Shown: piece after piece, positions 21,341-33,600 of the stretch | Layout: each line of letters starts with the position of its first letter | Position numbering within the stretch: the first letter of the stretch is position 1 | Assembly (NCBI RefSeq): GCF_026745355.1 | Contig: NC_079202.1 | Location: forward strand, 45,258,673-45,322,672 | Direction of reading: 5' to 3' | Length of the DNA stretch: 64,000 bases | Origin: Beta vulgaris subsp. vulgaris | Taxonomy: Eukaryota; Streptophyta; Magnoliopsida; Caryophyllales; Amaranthaceae | Program-made: the position numbers and the translations under genes | The notes under the pieces: model-generated | Told to the model about the DNA's origin: nothing | Seen by the model: only the letters and a program-made list of their open reading frames with translations | The model's database searches: none

Positions 21341-22134
21341 TTGTATTAGGTTTAGAGAAACTTATTACAATGTAGAGACATGGTTTTGTTATTTTATGTT
21401 TATGAGAAATAAATTTTGTCTTATTTAATTTTGGTTTGGTATTAAATAAAATGTCCAAAATATATCTTGAATTCAATAGTTTTGTCAAACATGTGATTTG
21501 ATGAATGAAAACACCATAAGTGAACAGAATTCATAGAATATTAATTAGAACTCCTAATCTAAGTCATTAAATTGGACATAAATGACTTATTAACGGATTA
21601 GCATATAAGATTGATTGATAGCGATGTTTCATGGGCTATGGGAACATGGAGATGTTTAATCGATCATATGGATATGTATAGCTGATACATGATCAAACAA
21701 GACCTACTTAGAAGTTTTGTAATTTCGAAATTATATTAGTGGATTCCTATGACACATGAGTGGAACATACTTAGTCCAATGATTGGTAAACTTTGATGAT
21801 GTCAAACGTCATGCCGTAAAAAGGGACTATAAAGGCAACATTTGGGTTGTGCTAAAAGTTGAGTGGGAGTTTTGGTTGCCACAAGATTGAAAAGTCCTCC
21901 TATATGAGATAGGATGGGTGTCTTGGCCCCTTGGAGAGTGAAAATTGAAAAATGCATGGCCGTGCTCAAATGGATTATTTGAAGATCATTTGTTTGTCAA
22001 TGCAAACTCGGATTTCAAAGATTAATTTGAAGTCTAGTATGGATGATTTAGATGTATGGTCATACTATCAAATTGGACACTGAGAGACTTAAGGAATTTG
22101 AATATTGCACACTCGTCTCGGACTAGTGGGAGAT

Positions 22135-22770
22135 TGAAGGAATTATATTTTCGACTCTAGTGCAATTACTAAATATAACATGGATCATATTATGGAGATA
22201 ATAAATTCATTAAATGGGTCGTCTATACGTCTTGCTAGAGAATGTTATAGAACTTCAGGTTTAGTAAATAATAAACCCGAAGCCCAAATAGATGGATCCT
22301 ACAAGGTCACACTTACACAATCTGGATCAACAAAAGAAAGATCTAGAGCCCATGATGGACTCTAGGGGTGGCCGCCCAAAGAGAAAGAAAAGGAGAGGAT
22401 TCCTAACCTAATTTGTTCCTATAATTAGGTGGGGAAATAAGAAAATAAAGCAGTCAATTTATATTATCTCATTATTTTCTCTCTCCTCTTTCTCTCTTTT
22501 CAAAAGCTACGCAATACTACTCCAAGAAATAGAAGAGTCCGTGTTCCTTCCAACTAGCATTGGTGGAGCGTTGATCAGGATTCGTGGACCTAGTAGAGGA
22601 ATCTCAATTGCGTATCTATCTCCGGATCTCAAAGAGCTTTGTGGAAATCACGCATCAAAGGTTAATTCTTAACTATTATATGATCCTTAAATATATATGC
22701 ACGAGATCATGTTTTAAGTGCTTATGAATATGATTTATGAAATTCCGCTCATAGTACTTAAATCCCTACA
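22135..22770 (+). repeat. 3' LTR of the copia element
   Basis: It starts TGAAGGAATTATA right after the purine-rich AGTGGGAGAT and ends TTAAATCCCTACA. The ends look like a degraded inverted pair (TGAAGG against CCTACA), giving 636 bp. No second LTR is available to confirm it. Confidence 0.65.
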
Positions 22771-24147
22771 ATATAGTGGAGGATTTTCTGTGCTAACAAG
22801 AGTTTTACCAGGTTCTACGACGCAGTCTGATGTTGGTTCGATGAATAATGCAATAGTAAAACGAGCTACACATGTTTGTTCGTTACTATTCGATGCTCCA
22901 CACTATGCAACTTTTGGTTGCTAACGACTTATAACACATTGCAAATGGATAAAATAACTCAGAACTTCAATACATGCATTTAAGACAAAACATAACTTTT
23001 TAGAAATGTCAACTAAATTAGCGGTAAAATCTACTAGGGTTGGTGAACAAGACGAGGTTTCAGTTCCTATCTACATATATAACTTTCCTATGATCCTCTC
23101 TAAACACACATAAAAAAGGACAAAAAAAAGAAATTATCTACCCCTCAAGTGTAATATGTTGCACAATGAAGAATTTTTTTTTTGCATCTGAAACAACTAA
23201 ATGCAGACAATATTCGATCACATGTTTTATTACCAGCTTCATGCCTCCACAAAACTTTAACAACTAAGTCAGATGACATCCCCATATGTTGCGCAATGAA
23301 GAATTAGTCATATGAAATAGGAAAGATTGTCAAAAATAAGCCAACATTTGCCTCATCCACTCAAAATAGTCATACTTTGGATTAACACGGAATAATCCAA
23401 GTTTATTGGGGTATTCACTTTTTTAACGGATTCAAAGGGTAAATAACTTTTTATTGTAAGTAAACCATTCATGCGTCTATTTTATTCTTTAATTTTTTGA
23501 TTTATATTAATTCTAAATGTCACCCCAAAACCCTTTCCCACCCCTGTGAGGCTGTGACCCTAAATCCCCACCCTTGAAACCACCTCTACACAACCCCTAT
23601 GAATACCCTACCCCTAAAAGATTGAAACCACCTAACCAGCCCCCGCTCCTATCACCAACAACTGAAACCTCCATAGCCCATCTAAATCAATTACCACATC
23701 AACAAACCTTAGTTAATCGTTACTCCAAACTCGAGCCATAGATCCCTTATCACAAAAATCCCTTTCGAAAATTCGCAAATACACTCGCTATGCTAGACAA
23801 GATCCAACTTTAGTTGGATATCAAGTGGCAGACTAAAACACAAAAGTATTATGACCAAATTATAATCCAACACCTCAAGACCTATAATCCAAATTTCAAC
23901 TTAATCAACTCCAAGCCAATATCTTTACTCTTGAAATCATTCCCTGTAACACAAACACAAGATCAAGAGATTTAAGGTGGGTGAAATAGGATTTTAGTGG
24001 GTGGCAGTAGGGAGTTTCGGCTGGGTTTTACAGGGTGGTAGTTAAGGGTTATTGGTGGTTTTAGTGGGTGGTGGTTGGATCTAGGGTGGGGTTGGGGTGT
24101 TAAGTTGTGGTTGGGAGGAGGGAAAAAGAGGCTGGAGGTAGGGACAT
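22771..24147. other. intergenic, no gene seen
   Basis: AT-rich on the left, with a C-rich tract at about 23520-23660 and a G-rich tract (repeated gtgggtgg, gggttggggtg) at 23960-24130. No domain, LTR pair or TIR was recognised. Confidence 0.5.
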
Positions 24148-27100
24148 TGTAACAACCCGCACTTCCGAGCTGCTAGCTAATCACACTTAAGATTCACTAA
24201 TCATAATCAATACTTAATAAATCTCGAGTTATATTCACTTGCAGCGGAAAACATAACCTATAAAAAGATATTGGACCTGTGGGTTAGGGCCCACAACAAA
24301 TCACCTTCAATACCAAATAACAGATTTCATAATACCTTACTCAATTTTCAAAATAATATAATATTTTATTCTCAAATAAGGATATATACTCCTAAATATA
24401 ACCTCTGAACCATTAAATCTAATTACAACCTTGATACCCAAATTCTTCCTTTTACTCCATTCTGAGCTTCCCACACATGAACCTGCAAGATCACTAACAA
24501 TGAACCATGCCCCCACCGGATCAGGTTCCAAGAACAAAATCAGAAAAACTGAGTACACAATGTCCAACCAGAAATCCATTTTAGTGGCTTAAAATATACT
24601 TGTATCATTAATCAATTTTCATAAGATTTCTCAATGTATTCAAATAGTTGAATATCGATATAACAAAACATACACATTAGAAATAAGATGAGATGATAAT
24701 CTATACTTCTTTAACAAAACCATAGATCTTCCAAATGAAACAGACAACTTTATATTTCAATTCCATAAAACAGTTCTTCGTTAACTATCTTACAGATAAA
24801 TCCTTTCGAAGACATTTTACTAAATCCAACTACGTAACCAATATTTCAGAACACATTATTGGGAGCGTATCTCTCAGTATAAAATCCTTGTACAATATCT
24901 CAGAATTTCTACATAAACCCCTAAGTCGTTGCAGCAACCAAAACGTTTTTCGAAAATAACTATTAGGAGTTTCATCAAGAATACTTTATAGTTTCCCCTT
25001 TAAATGGTTTATAAGATAATCGGGGAAATTATACGAATAGAGAGGCTACACCATCTCCAAACTCATGGGGACGTCTCCCCTATCAACTTTATACTGCTTG
25101 CAATACTTGTTTCCAGGACATATGTCCCTCATTTCATAATACGCACATACCACGATGTATTCATCACTGCTGCTGCAGTTTCTTCCCCATCATATTTTAT
25201 AATTTCACAAATCCTTATTTTCTCATAACTCAGATTCATAGTTTACTTTAATTGACTATATATAATTCAAAATCTCATACCATAAATACTCTCTTATTCA
25301 TACTATTACTTCATAATTTCTATATAAAACTCATATCGCAAATCATTTGTCTCTTGTTATACATTAGAATCATAGGTCAAACATACTTTGACTAAAATTC
25401 CTTTGTTTGCTCATAACTCCAATTCATAATTTTCAAAGTTCATGATCATATATAATCAAAATCTCAAACCATAATAAAGAGTCTTTCATACTTTCAGAAT
25501 TCCATATAAAACTTATATCACAAATATTTTCACAATTGTCTTAAACTTGAAATTTTAACTCAACATCCTTGATAAAAAAATCCTTTCTTTTTCTCTGAAA
25601 CTTTCAAATATAACTAGTTTAAATCGAAAGCGAGTTCATAAAGATATCGAGTCGACGTCCTTGCTTAGTTCGTAAATCAGAGTACTTGTTGTAAAACCAC
25701 TTATATAGTTAGATATACTAAAGATCCTTGCTTTAATTCTCATAGCTATACTTTCATATAAAAGATCAACTTACTAAGCATAAGAAACTTATTATAAATT
25801 CGATGTAGAAACAAGTAGGTTTAATAATATCACACATCTATATTCTTGAAGGATTCAACTACCTCCAATTAGTTCTTCATAAAAATATCACTCAGTAAAA
25901 CTCATCACATATATAGCTTTCGCACATAGCTTAAAACCAGATATGTAGTCAACAACTCTTGTAAACACACGAATAACACTTTGAATAATTCTGTATTTAT
26001 ATAAAAGGCTTATTAAGCTCAGCAAATAAAATCACATAAAACACGGATATAGATTCGAAGGTGGAAGGACATGTGTGTACCTTGAAACGATTCCCAATAA
26101 TTCAACATTCTGGATAACCAACTATAGCTCAAACTTCATAAATTATCTCCATATACATACTCCAACAACGACCTCAAAACAATAACAACAATCATTAACC
26201 ATCCTCACAACAATTTATATAAACAAATTGAATTACTCATACTTTCTAAGCTCTTCCATAAACTAACCAACCACAACCCTTATATACAACCCATTCTACT
26301 AATCCAACTCACAACATCAATTCTATCTCTAATTAACATCATCATGATTTCAGAGAGTATTATCAAACAACATAACTTATAAAAATAAGTTTTTATAAAC
26401 TTACTTAAGAGGATTAATTCATATTAGAAGCTTCAATCCATTAAAAAAGATAAAATATTCAATCTTTAAGTTTAACAACTCTTATCATAACTATATTTGC
26501 TAATCAATAACAAAATTGAGAACCAAATTTATTTCTAAAATCAAAATATAAAATCCAATTGCACCAGACTTGAATTGGAATCAAAGGAGAAGAGGAATTG
26601 AGAAAAATTAGCAAAGAGCAAAATTGGATTGCATGTTGTAAATAATTGAGGCAACAAATTGTTGAAAAAAAAAACAGAGGAGAGAGAAATGAAGGTAGCA
26701 ACACCAAACTTGCAAAAGTCGTAAGTCATAGCTCCTAACCCCGAATCGAGTGATTTTTGGGTCTAAGTTCAATAACTTTTCGAGATATACAACTTTCATG
26801 CAATAGTTTGGGTAAATTCCGACTCTAAAATGCAGAAATTGAACATGCACAGTACGGATATAAAATCAGAGGAGAGAGAAAATTATTGTTTGGGGTTTTA
26901 TTTTGGTTTTGGGGTTTCTCCCAATTCTCAACCACTTGGGTAATTAAACTGAAATCTTGAAGACAACAATTGATCTATGGAAAAATACACTTTTGCATTG
27001 ATTTGAGAAGTTATGAAGAAGAGAGTGTCATGCTCTAGCATCTAGAGTAGATGACATGTGTGAAAAGAGATAAATTGTGATTAAAAATGGGTTTCTCTTT

Positions 27101-27337
27101 ATTTTCAAAGCTTAAAATCCTTAAGTTAATATTTCTATTATATAAAATTCATACTAACTTATTTGTGCTTGGAACTTACTTTAGACGATAAATAATAATT
27201 CTCAAAATAATTTTTTTTACTAATATGAATATAGCTAGCTTTGACTAAAACGTGTCTGAAAATACCAGCTATTATACTTATCAAATCTCATTTATAAAGT
27301 CATCATTAAACCTGCTTACAAAATATAGGCTATTACA
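24148..27337. mobile_element. probable solo LTR of a gypsy element, about 3.2 kb
   Basis: It begins TGTAACAACCCGCACTTC and ends GGCTATTACA. The TGTAACAACCCG start and TATTACA end are what I know from long plant chromovirus (Tekay/Del-like) LTRs. There is no coding sequence and no internal domain. A TATA-like ctataaaaag lies at about 24259. Flanks are GACAT and GGCAC, only partly matching, so the call rests on the terminal motifs. Confidence 0.45.
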
Positions 27338-28211
27338 GGCACATCCTGAATTTTAGATTTAGAGAGGGCCACCAATATTATAAATTAGTTACTAATTCAT
27401 ATAGGGTTACCTAATACACCAATTCGCCAGTCATTTTATCAAAAAAATGGATAATGAGAAATTTAGATTTGATATTAACAGATTTAAATTTAATATTTGG
27501 TACACTAATATTTTCCAAAAAAATATTTTTATATATAGTTGTTAGGAATATTGGCAAATAACGGATTCTACTCGCATTTTTCAGCCTGCTATAAATGTTC
27601 AAAAATATTTTAATATCCTAAACTAATCCCGCCTTGGTCCTTTTTTAAAGAATCTATTCTCGCTTAAGTGATAAATAAACATATTAAAAAAATCTTCTCA
27701 ATATTAAGAAATGATAAAAATAAAAGAAATAGAAAGAAAACACTTTAAAAGGAATAAATATAGAATTGGAAGAACAAGACAAAAGAAAGAATTGAAAAAA
27801 AAGGGAACAAAGAAATATATTGAAGTCTGCAGGATTGCAGCTATGAAGGTTAGGAGAAAATAATTTTTTTTACCAAAAAGTAATGAAGTAGATTCAAATC
27901 ATCAACCTTCTTCACTCCTATCCCCAATCTAAACAAAAGGCATGAAACCACTACACTAGATACTTCATCATGTAATACATATATAAGTGCATCTTTTTAT
28001 TTCATAAAACCGCTTCGACTAAAAGCCCAAAACAAATAATTTTTTTTTAATAATTGGTTGGGTGTGGACCATCCTGTCCCCTTATTGCATCCTCCTTTGG
28101 TTGGAGGAGGTGGTGGAGTAAGAGAGGAGTGGAGGAGGGAGAAAGATGGTTTGGAAGAAAGAAATTAGTCAAAAGTAAAAAAGAAATTACCCGTTGTCTG
28201 GTCATTGGTCC

Positions 28212-28757
28212 TAGGGCTGTTCAGAGTGCGGTCTGGACCACACCAAACCGCAATCCGAATTTTTTTTTTTTGGGTTGGTTTTCGGTTTTAAAATTGCGGT
28301 TTGGGTTATGATTTCAAGCAAACTGCGGTTTGGGTTGGGTTTTAATTTTTGTAAATCGAAACTGCACCGTAAACCACAATTGTATATGATTTTTTTAAAT
28401 AAATTTTCTAAATACACTTGAGAAGGTGGCATATAAGTATACAATTGAAAAAATAAGTTTGAGGTAAAGAACTTGGAAACTTTTGAAAGATTATTATTTA
28501 TGTTTAATTATGTAAGCAACTTCATATTTATTTGGACTCTTTATATTTATGAACAATTTTTTTAACTCTTAGATTAAAAAATTAATGTTGCGGAGGAAAA
28601 AATGGTTAAACCGCAAACCAAAATGCACCAAACCGTTTTTGCATGGTTCGGTTTGGGTTGGTTCGGACAAAAGTACGGTGCGATTTCGGTTGGAAAAATG
28701 TCAAACCGTATATTTGCGATTTGGGTCGGGTTGCATCCCAAACCTTGAACACCCCTA
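28212..28757. mobile_element. hAT MITE, 546 bp, perfect 8-bp target duplication
   Basis: It starts TAGGGCTGTTCAGAG and ends CTTGAACACCCCTA (inverse TAGGGGTGTTCAAG). The 8 bases ATTGGTCC flank both sides (28204-28211 and 28758-28765). The TIR style and 8-bp duplication identify a nonautonomous hAT element. The interior is rich in ggtttgggttgg and its complement. Confidence 0.9.
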
Positions 28758-28765
28758 ATTGGTCC

Positions 28766-30180
28766 CCTGAACCTAGTCACGGATCAAGGAATTTAACAAT
28801 AGTTGGTCACACTAATGCACATCCTCACTACAACCAATGAACAAATCAATTGAAAAGGCCATCCAATATATACATCATACATCATTCAAAACAATAAAAC
28901 TAACAAAACCAATTTCAAAGACAGCACATTGAGCATCAACTGATCTGCTTCTCATCTGATACACCATTCGGAGAAACTTGACACTTAGTCACATTTCATG
29001 AAGAACAGAAGAATGATAGGCCTAAAGTTTTTACATCAAAATAGGTATTATTAACAATTCTAGCACACAGACTTAGTAAAATCTCCTTTGCTACTTTAAT
29101 GTCCCTTTTAAAATTATTTCATTTTTCCTTCTTGATTTTACATTTTGAGCAAAATGTTCTAAAAACATGATAGGTAAGAAAATATATCTTAAAGTTATAT
29201 AATCTAAACATGTTCAACTTATCAAACAAAATGCACTCAACTTACCTTGAGAAGTTGAGATTGCCCAGATGCATTCTGTGCTTAAAGCTTGGAGGAACTT
29301 TCGCAGTTGGACCACCCTCAAGAACCTCATGTGTTTCAATCACCCTTGAAAGCACCACCAAGTACAACCATCGGCAAAGATTTTTTTCCCCAATACGATT
29401 GCTGTGAACGGTTGATTGAAATCAATGATAGAATGAAGAGGGCTCAAAGATCTCATAGAATGAAAGAGAGAAAGGGGATGATTATTCCTGTGAAATCCTA
29501 ACTTACATTCATGTCTCACGTATTGTAGAAACAATAGACGACATCAACATCATGATTTGTAGCAGAATTTGTATAATTTTGACAAGAAAATAAAGATTGA
29601 AAATGGAAAATGGAAGGAGAGAAAGGAAGAAGAATACCAGAAGAATGAACAAGTTGAATCGGAGAAGAAGAAAGGAGAGAATCTCCGATTGCAACACTTT
29701 TGCTCCTCAACAACACGATTTTCCCTCCAAATTCTAGAGTTTTGAATGATAATTTTTTGTCTCTGAAAAAAGTAAAATTGGTATCAATCGGTAGATCAAG
29801 ATGAGATGTTCATTTTAGTTGAAGATTTGAAAGAAAAAGGAGGTTCATGTAAAAAAAATACAAGAATTTTAGTTGATGAGGACCTTGAGGTTAGAGGAGA
29901 GAGGGAGAGACGTGAGACAAAGGAACAAACAACGAGGTTTCTTATGTCAGTGGAGGAGAGAGAAAGTTTTGATTTTTTTTTCCCCAAATTAATAGTTCGT
30001 CACGTGACCAACTGTGACCCTGAATAGATCCGCCACTGCCTGAACCTATTATATGCGAATACTCCCATAATTAAGTTTTGATTATTTTGAGTTAATTAAA
30101 AGTCTTACTTATTATGATTAGAATGGTCTTTGAATTATTTTTGACAATTTTCCTACAAAATAAAGGATGTCCAATATCAA
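28766..30180. other. intergenic upstream of SCYL2, no gene seen
   Basis: Short open frames occur on both strands but none shows a domain. A transposon-like terminus (CAGTGGCGGATCTATT on the minus strand) lies at about 30025-30042, with no partner found with confidence. Confidence 0.4.
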
Positions 30181-30663
30181 ATATGAGAGTATCAGTTATC
30201 AGTTTATCACGACTCGCCCAACGATATTTGGTTGGGTCTGTCGGCGGGTCTCCTTCCCCATTCCCCACGACCTCGTGCCTTCAAGTCTTCAACTACGTTA
30301 CACCCCGGTCCCCGCGCATTTAAATCCCCAAGCCCCGTCCCACCCATGACCCAACCTAGCCGAAAAACACATAAAGTGAGAAAGATAAACCGAAACAAAA
30401 AGAAAAAGCTGAACTGGACAAAGAATGCCACCAGTCTTCCAGCATCACCAGAAAACATAAACAAACAAAATAAAAACACCCCCCTCATTCATCCATCCTC
30501 CATTGAATTTTCAACCTTCTCTCGCGCGCACCACCACCATCACAACTCAGAGGAGAGAGAAAATCATCTAATCATCGATCCAATCAAACTCAAAATCAAA
30601 TCATCCAAATTCAACAACAATTCCCCCAATTCTCCCCCAAAATCAAAATCAAAATAAAAAAAA

Positions 30664-33600
30664 ATGTCGATCAACATGAAAACCCTAACCCAAGCATTCG
30701 CAAAAACAGCAGCAGTAATCGAGAAAACAGTAACAACAACGGTACAAGAAGTAACAGGTCCTAAACCATTACAAGATTACGAACTAGTTGATCAGATTGG
30801 ATCAGCAGGTCCAGGTCTCGCTTGGAAATTATACTCCGCTAAGCCACGTGGTGGATCTTCTTCCACTGCTTCTCAGTATTCCGCCGTTTGCGTTTGGTTG
30901 CTCGATAAACGTTCCCTTACTGAGGCTCGAACCCGTGCCGGCCTTTCTAAAGCATTGGAGGATTCTTTCTTGGAGGTTCTTCGAAATGATGCGGCTAGAT
31001 TAGTTAGAATTCGTCATCCTGGAGTTGTTCATTTGGTTCAGGCATTGGATGAGACTAAGAATGCTATGGCGTTTGTAACTGAGCCGCTTTTCGCCTCCGT
31101 TGCCAATGCTCTTGGGGATTTGCATAATGTTGGGAATGTACCTAAGGAGCTTAAGAGTGCTATGGTTTGCTCATTTTTATTTGCTTCTTATATTATTTTA
31201 TTGATTGATTAATTGTGCCATTGTGGTGTAATTATGATTTTGAATGAATGTGTGTTGTTTTGGGATTTGTGTAGGAAATGGGGTTGTTGGAAGTCAAACA
31301 TGGGTTGCTTCAAGTTGCCGAATCCTTGGATTTTCTTCATAATAATGCTAATCTTGTACACCGTGCTATTTCCCCTGAGGTTAGTTATTCTTGCCTGCAT
31401 TGATCAATAAGCTCTCTTTTGCCTTCTGCGTTGATTTAGATCATCATTTATATCGTGTTACCAGCGCCTTGTAGTAATGTTCGCTTTTATGTTGAACAAA
31501 GGTTTTGGTACTTGTATGAGTTTGGTCATTGTTAATAAGCTGTTTACTGTTGCAGAGTGTCTTAATTACTGCTGGTGGAGCCTGGAAGCTTGGTGGTTTT
31601 GGTTTTACAATTTCCAACGATCAGGCAGCTGCTTCACCAAGTGCGCAGGTCTTCCACTATGTTGTAAGTTAGCCTTCTGTCTTTATGGACATGTTTATCA
31701 GATACGATTGACTATTGAACAGTTCTCGGTGGAAGATGTATGTATCATTGGATATAAATATTTTCGCCATGACTGCACCATTTTATGATCGGTCAACACT
31801 CAATTTTAACTGTTTGACTTGCAGGAATATGATGTGGAAGATTCTGTACTTCCCCTCCAACCTTCATTGAATTATACTGCCCCTGAGTTGGTCCGCAGTA
31901 AAGATTTTTGTGGTGGACGCTCATCAGATATTTTCAGTTTTGGATGCCTTGCTTATCACTTGATTGCTCGTAAGCCTTTATTGGACTGCCACAACAATGT
32001 CAAGATGGTATCTTATCATTTTGAAATCTGAGATATAAAATGTTGATGCTACGTAGTTTATTTAAAGTTGTGGCTCATATGTTGAGAATCGAGAATATTT
32101 ACCATATTTTATGTTTGCAATGATGGCTTGTTCATTTTTCTCTTTCTATTTTGTAAGGTAGTTTAGGAGTGACCTCTACTCTATTCCAAATGGTTATGTG
32201 GGGTAAGGATTTCCTGTGTGTGTGTGTGAATTGTGAAGAGGGAAGGCAGGCTTAGGACCTGATACATGAGGGCAATCTGCATATTACTTTCCCATAAGTT
32301 AGGCTGAGTTGCGTGGAACTTGAAACCCAGCCAAATCTTGAACTTTTGGGAGCTCTAAAAGTGAGCTTCCACCTCTTCCTTGATAGGATGTATATCATCT
32401 GCTTTAAGCAAACCCCTTTTGTGTGTTATTCACTTGTATTAGCAGGTAATGTCGTGATATCTTGTTCTTCTTAAATTTTTTCTCAACCTAAGCTCAAAAT
32501 GACAACTTACCTTCTAGCAATTATATCTGGTGCGGGATATATAGATTGCGAACTTTATCTGTTTTTCTTCTTGAATGAACTGAAGCTCTACTACCCCTTT
32601 TGTTTTATTTTCTTTTTTATAAGCGGTTCTAATTAAACCTGTCAAGGTAAGATAATTTTTGGTAGTCAACTGGCGTCTAACGGCCGAGGAATTTCTATTT
32701 GTGCATTTATAGTTCCTATCTTCAATTAGTTGTGCTTGTTAATGACCTAAATCCTTAGAATTTGCAGATTTTTTTTTCTCCTTGGACAACATTTATAATC
32801 TGATAGAGACTGAGTAAAGATGAACCTCCAATGGGTGTTTTACTAGATTGAGATTGGGCCCATACAAATTATCTTGTATCTTTGGTTTCTTTTTCTTGAG
32901 CCTTTTTTTCCCGTGAATCGGGATTCCTTTGATAAATATGTGAATCCTATTCATCACTTGCATGTCATCTGAATGGTTGTTCTTTTGGCAGTACATGAAT
33001 ACAATGAACTACTTATCTAGTGAGACATTCTCATCCATCCCACCAGAGTTGGTTCCAGACCTACAAAGGATGCTTTCATTTAACGAGTCTGTAAGGCCTT
33101 CGGCTTTGGATTTTACAGGTACAAGTTGCATTCATTAGTTATGGGATAAATAGTTGTGGTATATTTTCTCGTTTGTTTTTGAGCTTTCAATGCTAACATG
33201 CAGTAAAATTCTATGTATGAGTTATTGGAAGTAAAATAAAGGGATGATACCCCCTCTGTAACTCTTTAAGCTACAATTTTTGTTTTTCACTTGGACCAAA
33301 AATTAAGTAAAAAGGGAAGAGAGAGAAATGTCGGGCTGTTTTTTTTTCTTGTTTTAAGCATAATAATTAGCATCTTTTGTTTAAGCACGCTACCAACCAA
33401 ATGTATCAGGCTAATAGCCTCCCCTCCCAGTGCTTGAAAGAGCTCAAGGCTCACTCAGAGGAGTAGGGGTCCTAGAGCCTTGGCTCAAAGCGCAGTACGG
33501 CACACACATTATTAATAAAATCAAATAAATTTGGTGTAAAAACCAAAGAAGGTTGTTGTGCCTTTTTGCTCCTCTGCTTTGCCTAGGCGCGCTCTTTGTA

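Larger units (their letters stand above)
20117..22770 (+). mobile_element. 3' part of a Ty1/copia retrotransposon
   Basis: It contains the C-terminal reverse transcriptase and RNase H of a copia element (20117-21340) and about 800 bp of noncoding 3' sequence. A polypurine-like AGTGGGAGAT then leads into a 3' LTR at 22135-22770. Gag, protease, integrase, the N-terminal reverse transcriptase and the 5' LTR are absent, because the left end is joined directly to gypsy gag. The coding part has several frameshifts. Confidence 0.85.

Noticed and set aside
27880..27965. tRNA gene or SINE on the minus strand
   Set aside because: Box-like words are present (TGGTTTCATGCC and GGTTGATGATTTGAATC), but spacing and fold do not support a tRNA and no SINE tail was found.
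29200..29510. Exon-like minus-strand peptide (GGPTAKVPPSFKHRMHLGN)
   Set aside because: Possible splice signals flank it but I recognise no family, and the neighbouring frames do not join it.
27335..30045. A 2.7 kb DNA transposon bounded by CAGGCA and its inverse
   Set aside because: The inverted match is only about six bases, the flanks do not give a clean 8-bp duplication, and the left end conflicts with the LTR end at 27337.
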